Source of the DNA: [Clostridium] fimetarium
Lineage (GTDB): Bacteria > Bacillota > Clostridia > Lachnospirales > Lachnospiraceae
Reading direction: 5' to 3'
DNA length: 64,000 nt
NCBI RefSeq assembly: GCF_900111235.1
Contig: NZ_FOJI01000003.1
Coordinates: forward strand, 334,960-398,959
Shown here: in pieces, positions 1 to 9,176 of the stretch
How the letters are laid out: each line of letters starts with the position of its first letter
How positions within the stretch are numbered: position 1 is the first letter of the stretch
Made by a program: the position numbers and the translations under genes
The notes under the pieces: generated by a model
What the model was told of the DNA's origin: nothing
The model's input: the letters and a program-made list of their open reading frames with translations, nothing else
Databases searched by the model: none

Positions 1-391
1 TCTGCATAATATTGTGAATATTATTCTTAAATAAAGTCACATACCCTTCACTCATACTTTTTTTAAATTCATCTGGAGAAGAATATTTATGCATCGTGGC
101 TTCTAAAATTGAATTGTTTTGTTTTTCATCGAGCATTGGCATGTGAAGATAATGAATGCTTGGTGTTGTCGTATAAGCCTGACTGACCTTTTCTTTGGTT
201 GACCTTAAATCAATTATAGTTTTCACATTCATGTGCTCTAACCTTTTCCATTCATCCTTTGAAATATTTGCCAGCGAATCAGCTCTATAAAACACTCCAA
301 ATCTGGTTACTCCACCGTCATTCGTAGGATATCCTCCCAAGTCTCTAATGTTATAGGCATTTATAAAAGGATACCGTCTAAAATATTTCAT
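1..391 (-). CDS. Tyrosine-protein phosphatase (Tyr_phosphatase3 type), truncated by window edge
   Basis: I translated the minus strand from the ATG at 391, which has a GAGGAAAT ribosome site just upstream; 130 codons are open to the window edge. The N-terminus carries NIRDLGGYPT and FYRADSL followed by VKTIIDLRS, the opening pattern of the bacterial tyrosine phosphatase family PF13350 (dephosphorylation of phosphotyrosine or phosphoinositides). The catalytic HCxxGKDRT loop would lie beyond position 1 and cannot be checked. The gene is divergent from the TetR gene at 568, with a 176-bp intergenic region between them. Confidence 0.8.
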   Translation of the reverse strand, partial: MKYFRRYPFINAYNIRDLGGYPTNDGGVTRFGVFYRADSLANISKDEWKRLEHMNVKTIIDLRSTKEKVSQAYTTTPSIHYLHMPMLDEKQNNSILEATMHKYSSPDEFKKSMSEGYVTLFKNNIHNIMQ

Positions 392-567
392 TTTGTATTT
401 CCTCATCTCTTTTTCTTTTGCATTTTCAGTATAGCAAATACATATTGAGCACTACTATCAAGTCTCTGTAAACTCTTTGTAAATTGTACGTAATGTTTAA
501 ATTTTGACATTGTGTTTTATTTTAACGTGGTGTAGAATGAATTTAAAATGATGAAAGAGGTGGTTTC

Positions 568-1212
568 GTGGAACAAAAGAACAAATACTTAAGACATGGA
601 GAAAAGCAATATAACTTAATTTTGTCGACTGCAGAAAAGATTTTTGTGGAACAGGGGATTGAAAAAGTGAAATTATCAGATATTGTGGAAGAATGCGGAA
701 TTATGAGAGCTACTTTTTATAGGTACTTCAAAAATAAAGAAGAACTCCTATGGCATATAATGAGAACGCATACCACAGATTTTTTTCAAAAATTAGAGGA
801 TAAAATAGGCAGTAATGATTGCACGACCTTTGATAAATTCGAAAAATTTATCAATTTATTATGTGAGGGATTTGATTGTAATCCAAACTCCTATATATTT
901 ATTGATCTATTTAAAGATACTTATCTAAATGCCACCAGTCATGAAGACAGTGAATTGTTAATGACAATATATGAAGAAGATGATTATCACACTGGTGATA
1001 CTGTAAAATTCTTTCTGGAAAATTTTTATGATGGTTCTGTGAAGGACGTCCTTGATCCCAAAATAACTGCCGTATCAATTTTATATAGCTCCATTATAAT
1101 TGTTTCTACCATGGCAAAACAAACAGCGACCATTCCAGCCAAGTACCAGATACAGGCAGGGGATTTGGTTCGCTTTAGTTTAAATGCATTATTAGACAGT
1201 ATTAGACCCTAA
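568..1212 (+). CDS. TetR/AcrR family transcriptional regulator
   Basis: A 214-aa protein of standard TetR length. Residues about 14-60 form the helix-turn-helix (AEKIFVEQGIEKVKLSDI, then TFYRYFKNKEEL); the C-terminal ligand domain is divergent. The start is GTG at 568 with AGAGG 5-9 nt upstream; no ATG fits as well. The stop is only 16 nt before the phosphodiesterase start, so the two are probably cotranscribed and the regulator likely controls this pair, perhaps in response to the substrate of its partner. The ligand cannot be read from sequence. Confidence 0.9.
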   Translation: MEQKNKYLRHGEKQYNLILSTAEKIFVEQGIEKVKLSDIVEECGIMRATFYRYFKNKEELLWHIMRTHTTDFFQKLEDKIGSNDCTTFDKFEKFINLLCEGFDCNPNSYIFIDLFKDTYLNATSHEDSELLMTIYEEDDYHTGDTVKFFLENFYDGSVKDVLDPKITAVSILYSSIIIVSTMAKQTATIPAKYQIQAGDLVRFSLNALLDSIRP

Positions 1213-1228
1213 AAGGAGGAAAGAAAAC

Positions 1229-2527
1229 ATGAGCAGCAAATTAGTTATAATATCTGTAGATGCACTACAGACTCAGGATTTAGAGATAATGAAAGAATTA
1301 CCAGGTTTTAAGAAAATTCTAGAAAAGGCTTCTATCGTAAAAAATATTAGAGAGGTATATCCTACTCTTACAAATGTAAATCACGTCAGCATAATTACAG
1401 GTGTTACACCAGCACAACACGGTGTTTACCACAATCAGTATCCTTATGCTCCTGAGACAGACACTAACTGGAATGTAGTTGGGTATAATTGGATCTGGGA
1501 AAGTAGTGCCATAAAAGTCCCAACTTTAATTGATGCAGCCAAAGAGGCTGGACTTACTACCGCAGTTGCTACCTGGCCAACAATGGGTGGAGCTATTCCA
1601 GATTACAATTTTGCAGAGATGTGGCCTTACATGTATGGATCACCAAGAGCAAGTTATGGAGTAGGTAGTTCACCAGAAATTATGGATCGTTTTTTTGATA
1701 AATATGTGGCAGGTTTTGATTTCGCAAAATCTTTTGAAGTAGATCAGTTTGTGGTACCAATTGCTTGTGATATCTTAAAAGAGAATCAACCTGATTTGTT
1801 ACTTACACATATTATTTTGTTAGACGGATATCGCCATAAAACAGGTAATGATAGCGAATATGTTGAAAAAGCTCTGATGAAAGCAGATGTGCATATTCAA
1901 AATATTTTAAATGCAACAAAAGAAGCTGGAACCTACGAAAACACGAATTTTATTATTGTTGGTGATCATGGTCAGATCAACATAGAACAAGAATTCCAGT
2001 TAAATATTCCTTTTATAGAAGCAGGATTGATTTCACTCGATTCTAAAAATTTGGTAAAAGATTATACCGCTTACAGTTTTTCAGCAGGCTTTTCCAGCCA
2101 GATTATGCTAAAAGATCCAAAGGATGAAGCCATGCTATCTAGCGTTTACCATCTATTATTAGAGCTTCAAAAACAATATCCAGATTACATAGAACATATT
2201 TATACGATAGAAGAAGCCGCAGAAGAAGGTCTTACAGGACCATTTAGCTTTGTAGTGGAAGGAACATTAGGAACTTGTTTTGGTAATCAATATACGGGAG
2301 CACTAATCACTAAAGCAAATTCTCCCGACTATCATTCCTATAAATCAAATCACGGTTACCATCCTTCCAAGGGACCCAAACCATTAATGATTGCATTTGG
2401 ACCTGATATTAAGGAAAATGCAGTAATTGAAAGTGCATCTGTTTTAAATGAATGTCCAACATTTTGCAAATTGCTGGGAATTCAAATGCCAACTGCAGAA
2501 GAAAAAGCACTGGATATAATAAAGTAA
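1229..2527 (+). CDS. Alkaline phosphatase superfamily protein (type I phosphodiesterase/nucleotide pyrophosphatase)
   Basis: A 432-aa cytoplasmic-looking protein without signal peptide. Metal-binding and catalytic residues of the NPP/autotaxin-like branch are visible: D10 in ISVDALQ, the nucleophile T48 in YPTLTNVNH, the pair D/H in ILLDGYRHK, DH in VGDHGQ, and the late histidine in SNHGYHP. It should hydrolyse a phosphodiester or phosphonate; similar clostridial proteins are often called nucleotide pyrophosphatases. The RBS AAAGGAGGAAAG is strong. It follows a TetR gene in an operon and ends at a clear terminator. Confidence 0.88.
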   Translation: MSSKLVIISVDALQTQDLEIMKELPGFKKILEKASIVKNIREVYPTLTNVNHVSIITGVTPAQHGVYHNQYPYAPETDTNWNVVGYNWIWESSAIKVPTLIDAAKEAGLTTAVATWPTMGGAIPDYNFAEMWPYMYGSPRASYGVGSSPEIMDRFFDKYVAGFDFAKSFEVDQFVVPIACDILKENQPDLLLTHIILLDGYRHKTGNDSEYVEKALMKADVHIQNILNATKEAGTYENTNFIIVGDHGQINIEQEFQLNIPFIEAGLISLDSKNLVKDYTAYSFSAGFSSQIMLKDPKDEAMLSSVYHLLLELQKQYPDYIEHIYTIEEAAEEGLTGPFSFVVEGTLGTCFGNQYTGALITKANSPDYHSYKSNHGYHPSKGPKPLMIAFGPDIKENAVIESASVLNECPTFCKLLGIQMPTAEEKALDIIK

Positions 2528-2591
2528 TAGGGCAAAAAGGAAACCTATAATAAATTTATTGTCAAATACTATAACTTGCTTGATAAATACA

Positions 2592-2621
2592 AAACAGAAG
2601 ACTACATGTAGCCTTCTGTTT
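2592..2621. terminator. Rho-independent terminator, bidirectional
   Basis: Near-perfect hairpin AAACAGAAG...CTTCTGTTT with an inner CTACATGTAG core and one mismatch, followed by a T-rich stretch. It sits between the convergent phosphodiesterase (plus) and the small minus-strand gene at 2667. Confidence 0.75.
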
Positions 2622-2666
2622 ATTTTCTTTGATAGCTTTTATAATTTTCTGTCTGTTTTACTTCTA

Positions 2667-2906
2667 CTATGCTTCAAGAGCAAATTTTGAAAATGACAAT
2701 CTTAGGTCTCCCGCTATTCTACTACAAATATTAACGACTTTACCCATAACGACTGTATATTGATCTTCCTTTGCGCTGATATTAATAGAAGTATGATCTT
2801 TTGTTATTTCTACTTTGTCAACATCATCTAATGCCTTTATTTCTTTTAGAATTAATTCTGATTCTGCATCTGTTATTTTTTTTGATAATTGATAACATCT
2901 TCCCAT
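2667..2906 (-). CDS. Small conserved-looking protein, function unknown (HMA-like fold guess)
   Basis: A 79-aa protein. I chose the ATG at 2906 because AAAGAAAGAG lies at normal distance upstream; a GTG at 2915 would overlap that site. The alternating strand and helix pattern (LILKEIKALDDVDKVEI, then HTSINISAK) resembles heavy-metal-associated ferredoxin-like folds, but there is no CxxC metal motif, only isolated cysteines. It is monocistronic and faces the terminator at 2592. The fold suggestion is weak. Confidence 0.55.
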   Translation of the reverse strand: MGRCYQLSKKITDAESELILKEIKALDDVDKVEITKDHTSINISAKEDQYTVVMGKVVNICSRIAGDLRLSFSKFALEA

Positions 2907-3069
2907 TATACACACTCTTTCTTTACGCTAAATTACGTCATTTATTTCGAAAGGTCAGTTACCGACTATTCTTCTATATTATAACACTGTTATAGAAAAA
3001 TATGTGCAATTGCTAAGATTTTTATTAATTGCATTACCCATTTGGATGAACTTAAGAGGCCTGATCGAT

Positions 3070-5055
3070 TTATAGCTCTCTTGCTATTTGGTTGGCATCC
3101 CATATTGCATACATAATATTATGTACATTACGGGAATCACCAACATTGTAAATAATTTTATTGGTATCTGTCATTGTGTCAAAAAGACCTTTTTGGGAAC
3201 TATATCCCACCGCAACAATGACCGTATCTGCCTTTATTTCTTTCCCGCCATTTTGTGTTTCAATTGAGACAGCATCATCCATTATCATTTTTATGGATGA
3301 GTTACAATACACGTTTACTTCGTTAAACACTAAGAGATCTTTGAGCATATCGTAATTTGCAAAGCACATATCTTCTCCACCACCAAGTATCTGTGGTTTT
3401 GCTTCTACAATTGTAACATTTTTACCTTGTTGACGTAGCCACAATGCTGTTTCACAACCGACTAAACCGCCACCAACAAAGACAATATCATCACCTGCTT
3501 TTTCTATATCTTTTAATATTTCATCTGCTGTAAATATATTGTTTTTATTACCTAAGTCTAATCTTATCGGTTTTGAACCTGTTGCAAAAATAACAACATC
3601 CGCGTTAGATTTTTCAATCATCTTTTTATCCGCTTTAAAGTTGAGCTTAATATCGACCGGAAGTTTCCCTAGCTGTACCTTGTACCATTTCAAAAGTGCA
3701 CGGTCATCTTTCTTGAAATCAGGTACAGAACCCACAATAATATTGCCGCCTAGTTGGTCACCTTTTTCTAGAAGTGTGACCTGATGACCTCGCATAGCAC
3801 AAACTCTTGCTGTTTCCATACCTGAAAGGCCACCACCGATAATCAACACATTTTTCTTATCGACAGCTGGTATGATTGCCAAAGATTTCTCTCTACCACA
3901 GGCTGGATTAACTGCGCAAGATATTGGTAACCCATGAGCGAGTCTATCTAAACAGCCCTGTTGGCAAGACAAACATGGACGAATGTCTTCTAGTTTTTCA
4001 GTACGGATTTTTTCTGGTAGATAAGGATCTGCAAGCAGAGGTCTGCCATATGCGACAATATCGCATGATGTACCTAGTGCTTCACAGGCCATTTCTGGAT
4101 CATCCATTCTTCCCGCAAGAATAATTGGAACATTTACATTTTCCTTTAGAATTTTACCAAATTTTCTATACATGCCTTTTTCAAAATACATAGGTGGATG
4201 ATTCCAATACCATGAATCATAGGTTCCTGCATCTACATTCAACAAATCATAGCCTGCATTTACTAGAATCTTAGCAGCTTCAATCCCTTCCTCAATATCC
4301 TTACCCTTCTCCACAAAAGCTTCTCCAGGTAACGCCCCTTTACGAATTTCTTTGACATAGCTCTTTAAGCTGTAACGTAATGATACTGGGAAATCCTCGC
4401 CGCAAGCAGCCTTAATCCCTTTTACAATATCAGTAGTGATCTTTAAGCGGCCAAGCAAATCTCCGCCATATTCATCTGTACGTTTATTATATAAAGAAAT
4501 TGCAAATTGATCTAACAGATAGCCCTCATGAACAGCATGAATCTCAACGCCATCAAATTTTGATTCCTTTGCAACAACAGCACTGGCAACAAAAGATGCA
4601 ACTAATTCTTCGATTTCAGCAACCGTCATAGCTCTATGCATAATGGATGGATCCCATCTATTTTCCTGTTTTGATGGGGCAATACCATTTTCCATTAGTT
4701 TTGGAATTATTACTCTACCAAATCCTGCTGTTAGCTGCAGAAATATTTTAGCATCATAAGCATGAATTCTTTCGTTCATAGGAGCACAAGATTTTGCAAA
4801 CATTAATGGTTTATAGGAAGCACAAGGCATTGCTAACGGTACAAATTCATTATAATTTACATTTGTAACACCTGTTATTATTAGTCCTGTACCACCTTTT
4901 GCACGTTCTATATAATACTCCTGCGCATCTTGGGTAAATCCGCCGCAAGGATCTGACATAGCCACCATTCCCAATGGGGCCATAGCAATACGATTTTTCA
5001 AAGTAAGTTTACCAACCTTAAGGTGTTCAAAAAGTTTTCCATATTTATTAGTCAT
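3070..5055 (-). CDS. NADH:flavin oxidoreductase / 2,4-dienoyl-CoA reductase-like Fe-S flavoenzyme
   Basis: A 661-aa enzyme of the Old Yellow Enzyme fusion family (FadH, enoate reductase, BaiCD/BaiH). Residues 1-350 are the FMN TIM barrel, with KNRIAMAPLG at the start and the substrate-site motif HAVHEGYLLDQF. Cysteines 361, 364, 368 and 380 (CLSCQQGC and ISCAVNPAC) match the 4Fe-4S ligands. Residues 402-430 carry the FAD Rossmann motif IIGGGLSGMETA and about 515-545 a second NAD(P) motif VGGGLVGCETA. It should reduce an activated C=C bond with NADH in the cytoplasm. The substrate is not evident. It is monocistronic with a good AGGAGG site. Confidence 0.9.
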   Translation of the reverse strand: MTNKYGKLFEHLKVGKLTLKNRIAMAPLGMVAMSDPCGGFTQDAQEYYIERAKGGTGLIITGVTNVNYNEFVPLAMPCASYKPLMFAKSCAPMNERIHAYDAKIFLQLTAGFGRVIIPKLMENGIAPSKQENRWDPSIMHRAMTVAEIEELVASFVASAVVAKESKFDGVEIHAVHEGYLLDQFAISLYNKRTDEYGGDLLGRLKITTDIVKGIKAACGEDFPVSLRYSLKSYVKEIRKGALPGEAFVEKGKDIEEGIEAAKILVNAGYDLLNVDAGTYDSWYWNHPPMYFEKGMYRKFGKILKENVNVPIILAGRMDDPEMACEALGTSCDIVAYGRPLLADPYLPEKIRTEKLEDIRPCLSCQQGCLDRLAHGLPISCAVNPACGREKSLAIIPAVDKKNVLIIGGGLSGMETARVCAMRGHQVTLLEKGDQLGGNIIVGSVPDFKKDDRALLKWYKVQLGKLPVDIKLNFKADKKMIEKSNADVVIFATGSKPIRLDLGNKNNIFTADEILKDIEKAGDDIVFVGGGLVGCETALWLRQQGKNVTIVEAKPQILGGGEDMCFANYDMLKDLLVFNEVNVYCNSSIKMIMDDAVSIETQNGGKEIKADTVIVAVGYSSQKGLFDTMTDTNKIIYNVGDSRNVHNIMYAIWDANQIAREL

Positions 5056-5536
5056 TATTAATCCTCCTTATCAGATTAAAGATTAGTGTGAATTTAGTAT
5101 AAAAGTTTTGTTCTATTAGACATTGAAATAAAATATCCAACGAAATATTTAAAATCATATTTTAATAATTTTTTAGTGAGATGGTACTTGGAAACATCGT
5201 GAAATAGATGTCCGTAAACGGGATCTATAAGAAGTACATAATTCAAAAATATCTTGATGAGCTGTAATGTCATACAAATATTCGAGAAACAAGAATTTAC
5301 CTATGCATAGGTGAGAAATAAAGAACAGGAGCAAGTTTAAAATCGACTTAACGATAAAAGCACAGACACAATTATAATATCGTGTGAGTTCAAGTCTTAT
5401 TTATAGTATAGCACAATATATACATAAATCCAAGGAACGTCATATAATCCTAGGGTTGCTATAAAAATCAATAACGAAATGTCTCTCTAAAAACATAAGA
5501 TTTTATATTCTTCAATCCATAAAAACGGTTTTAAAA
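5056..5536. other. Intergenic region, mostly featureless
   Basis: Nearly 500 bp between the flavoenzyme start and the terminator at 5537. It must hold the flavoenzyme promoter but no clear -35/-10 pair stands out. The only structure I see is a small palindrome CCTATGCATAGG near 5299 and a minus-strand open stretch at about 5173-5330 described under findings. Confidence 0.4.
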
Positions 5537-5575
5537 AAAGGCTATATCACAGTGATTTCCTGGTGATATAGCCTT
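5537..5575 (-). terminator. Rho-independent terminator of the RHH gene
   Basis: Stem AAAGGCTATATCAC / GTGATATAGCCTTT with a 12-nt loop; on the minus strand it is followed by a run of seven T. It lies 28 nt past the stop of the gene at 5603. Confidence 0.85.
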
Positions 5576-5602
5576 TTATACTATGCCTTTGTACTATTCT
5601 TT

Positions 5603-5857
5603 CTAATGATTTTTCCGCTGTTTCACACATTCAGAAAGCAGAAATTCAATCTGTCCATTGATGGAGCGGATATCATCCTCAGCCCATGCAGCAAGTTCAT
5701 TCCACAAGCTAGGGGAAAGGCGAAGTAGTACCTGCTTCTTTTCTTTTTCTTTATCTTTTATAAATTTTTGCTTTTGTAAAATTTCTTTTTCAAGTACACT
5801 TAATTGTTCTAAGCGTGCTTTCAGTTTTTCTTCTTTTTGAAGTATCTTTTCTTCCAT
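5603..5857 (-). CDS. Arc/ribbon-helix-helix protein with N-terminal coiled coil
   Basis: 84 aa. Residues 1-45 are a charged coiled coil (lysine- and glutamate-rich heptads); residues about 45-80 form an Arc-like ribbon-helix-helix (QVLLRLSPSLWNELAAWA). Such modules bind DNA as dimers or act as antitoxin-like partners. It follows the SPFH gene by 37 nt on the same strand and is closed by its own terminator, so the two form an operon. I infer it works with the SPFH protein; no toxin gene is adjacent. Confidence 0.75.
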   Translation of the reverse strand: MEEKILQKEEKLKARLEQLSVLEKEILQKQKFIKDKEKEKKQVLLRLSPSLWNELAAWAEDDIRSINGQIEFLLSECVKQRKNH

Positions 5858-5894
5858 AATTCATACCTACTATTCTGAAGCTCATTTAGAATGA

Positions 5895-6905
5895 TTAATA
5901 AATGGAACCAGTGTTTACGATTGGCTGAATGTCCTTGTTACCGCAAAGAACAACTAGCAAATTACTAACCATGGCAGCTTTTCTTTCCTCATCTAAAACT
6001 ATAATTTCCTCTTCACCTAATTGTTCAATGGCCATTTTCACCATGCTAACTGCGCCTTCCACTATCTTTTGTCTAGCGGCTATGATGGCCACTGCCTGTT
6101 GACGCTGAAGCATTGCAGCTGCGATTTCTTCTGCATAAGACAAATGGGTAATTCTTACTTCCTGGATATTCAAGCCTGCTTCCTCTACCCGTTGTTGTAG
6201 CTCTGCTTTCATACTATCCGCAATTTCCTGACTGCTTCCACGAAGCGTTTTTTCATCGCTGTCATCTTCAAACGTATCATATGGATATAGTCTTGCAATA
6301 TTTCGAATCGTCGAATCGCATTGAATGGACAAAAATAACTTATAATTTTCAACATTAAAAACTGCTTTGGTTGGATCAGCAACTTTCCAGATAACAATGG
6401 CACCAATGATAATCGGATTTCCCAAAACATCATTCACTTTTTGCCTTTCGTTACTTAAAGTCATGGTTTTTGTGGATATTTTTTTGCTCAAAGTAGGTGC
6501 ATCCTGCATACCATTGGTCTGGGAACCATTTGCAGATGCAGTCGATGCTGCGCCCCGATGAGTTGGATTAAAGGCAGATGCAAAAGGATGGGTATAATAA
6601 AAACCCTGATGCTTAATGGTTCCGTAATACTGTCCGAAATAAGTCATTACAAGTGCCTCATTAGGATTGACAATGTGAAGACCTGGAATCAGAAAAAAGA
6701 ATGCAAAAAAAGCCACAATTCCTATCGCAAGCATAAATCCTCCTAATATATAATTCTCATTGTCTAAAAAAATACAACCAAGTACAAAGAAAACAATAGA
6801 AAGAGTAAGTTCTAGAAGCAACAGGAGCAACACCGGGCCTCCGTTTAAAGGTTTTAGTTCTTTTTCTTCAATTACATTCTGTTTTGGATTTTCTTCTAAA
6901 TTCAT
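5895..6905 (-). CDS. SPFH/Band 7 (prohibitin-like) membrane protein
   Basis: 336 aa. Two hydrophobic segments at about 27-50 and 53-75 precede the SPFH domain (PNEALVMTYFGQYYGTI to about residue 300), with the typical DALGNPI-like region VNDVLGNPIIIGAIVIWKV. The C-terminal helical part RQQAVAIIAARQKIVEGA is the coiled coil that drives oligomer rings. Family members scaffold membrane microdomains and associate with proteases. A low-complexity Ser/Ala/Asn insertion lies near residues 115-135. The gene leads a two-gene operon with the RHH protein at 5603. Confidence 0.88.
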   Translation of the reverse strand: MNLEENPKQNVIEEKELKPLNGGPVLLLLLLELTLSIVFFVLGCIFLDNENYILGGFMLAIGIVAFFAFFFLIPGLHIVNPNEALVMTYFGQYYGTIKHQGFYYTHPFASAFNPTHRGAASTASANGSQTNGMQDAPTLSKKISTKTMTLSNERQKVNDVLGNPIIIGAIVIWKVADPTKAVFNVENYKLFLSIQCDSTIRNIARLYPYDTFEDDSDEKTLRGSSQEIADSMKAELQQRVEEAGLNIQEVRITHLSYAEEIAAAMLQRQQAVAIIAARQKIVEGAVSMVKMAIEQLGEEEIIVLDEERKAAMVSNLLVVLCGNKDIQPIVNTGSIY

Positions 6906-7065
6906 AATGTTCTCCTCTTTTGCATTTCATACGCTGCTAACTGCATATGTGATATTATTTTAATATCATAATAATATTACTTTTTAGATGTAATGTCAAT
7001 ATAAAGTTAGGCAAATGAACTTGCTCCAAGGAATTCTCACCTAATACTATTTCCTAGTCTTTTTA

Positions 7066-7296
7066 CTAGTCTTTCTTTAGCTTACCAACAACATAATCAT
7101 ATTGAAAATGTGGAAGTAAACAGTTTGTACAGTCCTTACACCCATTTTCAAGTAATACAAAATCTCCACCACAATCATTGCGCTGGTACAGTGGACAATA
7201 ACAAAATAGACAACTAAAATCTTTCTTTTGGTTTTCACTCATCTTATGGCAAGGAAAATATTCACACTCCTTGTTTTGAAAAAAGCGGTATGACAT
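7066..7296 (-). CDS. Cysteine-rich small domain protein (PF04071-like)
   Basis: 76 aa with ten cysteines arranged as CEYFPCH, CLFCYCPLY, DCGGDF, CKDCTNCLLPH. This is the cysteine-rich small domain often found near cobalamin genes in clostridia; it probably binds a metal or Fe-S centre. No cobalamin gene is nearby here. The AAGGAGGAAAC ribosome site is strong and it appears monocistronic. Confidence 0.8.
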   Translation of the reverse strand: MSYRFFQNKECEYFPCHKMSENQKKDFSCLFCYCPLYQRNDCGGDFVLLENGCKDCTNCLLPHFQYDYVVGKLKKD

Positions 7297-7364
7297 ATGT
7301 TTCCTCCTTATAAGCTACACTTGCAGCTCAAATTTATTCACAATTAAAATAACAGTCTCTTTAT

Positions 7365-8027
7365 CTATCCCCAAAAATTATAATCATTATTACTGTTCAT
7401 ATACGAATTAATTCCATAAGAGGTATATTGACTACTTACACTTTCGATATTCGCGGTTGCATTCTGTTCTACTTTGCTTCCTATATATGACATTCTTGAT
7501 GAAAACACGTTAGAACTACCAAATGCCGCTTTCAAATCACTAACACTCGCACTTTCTAATATGCTTGTATCTAAGCTAATCGTTCCATCTTTTGACTGCG
7601 TGATTCCTACCTTCTTTAAGGCATCTGTATTATCAACTACTAATGATTTCATCTGCTGAAGGTAATATTGATTCAGCGTACTATCTGTCTTTTTTAGCTT
7701 ATCTTCTGTAGCATTATAAGCTTCCACAAAGCTCTTTACATTTTGAACAATATCTTTATTACTACCGCTCTTTTCTGCCTTGGCAAACAGCGAATCCTCA
7801 CCTGTTGCAAAAAAATCAGAAGTGTATTCATTTAATTGACCTGCTGATTTCTCAAGTAGCTTATAATTGTTATTTTGTAATTTACTTAAAGCACTATTAT
7901 TGTTTATTCCACTTAATAGGCTACTATCCGAATCTTTGTTATTAATAATATCCAGCAAAGTCGTCTGATTTAGTTGTATTCCTGCCTTTTGTGCGGTGTT
8001 TTGAAGCATCTGATTTGTAATTCTCAA
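7365..8027 (-). CDS. FliD C-terminal-like protein, function unknown
   Basis: About 220 aa beginning RITNQMLQNTAQKAGI. I place the start at the TTG at 8027, seven nt after GGGGGAAATT; an upstream ATG at 8048 has no ribosome site and would include it. The central segment VQNVKSFVEAYNATEDKL and the TDALKKVGITQSKDGTISLD stretch resemble the C-terminal domain of the flagellar cap FliD, but the N-terminal cap domains are absent. It is followed on the same strand upstream by a DUF6033 gene and a coiled-coil gene. A role at the flagellum or cell surface is inference. Confidence 0.65.
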   Translation of the reverse strand: MRITNQMLQNTAQKAGIQLNQTTLLDIINNKDSDSSLLSGINNNSALSKLQNNNYKLLEKSAGQLNEYTSDFFATGEDSLFAKAEKSGSNKDIVQNVKSFVEAYNATEDKLKKTDSTLNQYYLQQMKSLVVDNTDALKKVGITQSKDGTISLDTSILESASVSDLKAAFGSSNVFSSRMSYIGSKVEQNATANIESVSSQYTSYGINSYMNSNNDYNFWG

Positions 8028-8155
8028 AATAATTTCCCCCATTTTCATGAATATATTTATAAATATTTTTATCTTCTATATAATATATCGTCATCTTGCT
8101 TCTAAACTAAAGTACCAAAACACTTATAAGTTTTAAATAAGAAAAATGACGCCAA

Positions 8156-8185
8156 AATCAAAGGGTATATTTCGCTCCTTCGATT
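8156..8185 (-). terminator. Possible weak terminator of the DUF6033 gene
   Basis: Imperfect stem AATCGAAGG / CCTTTGATT on the minus strand, with a T5 run about 10 nt past the stem. The offset T run makes it doubtful. Confidence 0.35.
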
Positions 8186-8221
8186 CTGACGCCATCCATA
8201 GCTTCATCTTTAATTGTTTTT

Positions 8222-9004
8222 CTATGCAGAAAAGTCGATATTTTTACCTACCTGCTTTTCATTATCTGTCTCCACATGATTGCTCATGTTCTCATACAGG
8301 GTATCATTTATTTTCTTTATCAATTCTTCTATGGAAGAGGCGGTTACTGTTACCGTATTCTTAGAATAATCACCTTCAGTTTTATCTGTCTTATCTGTTT
8401 TATCTGCCTTATCTGTCTTGCTTTCATTATCAGCCACTTTCTGTTCTGTAGCCTTTTTGGTAAGCTTTTCCGATGCTTTTTCTGCTGACGTTTTCTTTTC
8501 TTCAGCATTCTTGGCCGCATTTTTTTCAATTCGCTTTTTCTGTTCTGTCTGTGATATATCTATAACTGCAAAAAATGATACTGTTCCACCATCATTCACC
8601 TGCATGCCATATGTTTTCACACTACTTTCATTACTTCCAAGGCTAGATTTCAACTCGCTCAACTGTGATGTTGCCCCACTAATAATTCCTTCATATTGCT
8701 TGCGATAACTTTCATCTGATGCCATTTTCTCGATCTTGTCTGTATCAATCAAAACAACTGTGCGATTCGCATTGGCATAACTTCCGACATTTTCTTGTGC
8801 CTGTGATTTTTTTTCCTCACTTACAAGTACAAAATCCATGCCTGAGTATTTCTTCTTTAACTGCTCATAATATTTTGCTGCAGAATCACTTAATTCTGGT
8901 GCGCCAACTGTACTGCCATAATTTGCTTTTGCGGTTTTACCCGTTGCTGCGTAATTAGATGTAACTGTGTTATTTTCATTTTGTGTAACTGCATTTGTAT
9001 TCAT
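8222..9004 (-). CDS. DUF6033 family protein
   Basis: 260 aa, no signal peptide or membrane segment. The start at 9004 follows AAGGAGGATATA; a longer reading from 9037 would translate through that site. The conserved core is AKYYEQLKKKYSGMDFVLVS, GSYANANRTVVLIDTDKIEKM and YEGIISGATSQLSELK, matching the family typical of Lachnospiraceae. The C-terminal third is Lys/Glu/Ala-rich with a KTDKADKTDKTDKT repeat, likely coiled coil or disordered. The function is unknown. Confidence 0.75.
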   Translation of the reverse strand: MNTNAVTQNENNTVTSNYAATGKTAKANYGSTVGAPELSDSAAKYYEQLKKKYSGMDFVLVSEEKKSQAQENVGSYANANRTVVLIDTDKIEKMASDESYRKQYEGIISGATSQLSELKSSLGSNESSVKTYGMQVNDGGTVSFFAVIDISQTEQKKRIEKNAAKNAEEKKTSAEKASEKLTKKATEQKVADNESKTDKADKTDKTDKTEGDYSKNTVTVTASSIEELIKKINDTLYENMSNHVETDNEKQVGKNIDFSA

Positions 9005-9176
9005 ATTATATCCTCCTTGAATTACCTGTAGTAGCAAATCCTTTCACTACCAAAATCATTTAGCTATTACGAATTTGATTTATGTATTTTATATCGGCAC
9101 ATTCTTTAATAATTTTAATGAAATTTAAAAATTTCACTTCCTGTTTTAATATCTAATCTATATGTACCATAAATCA

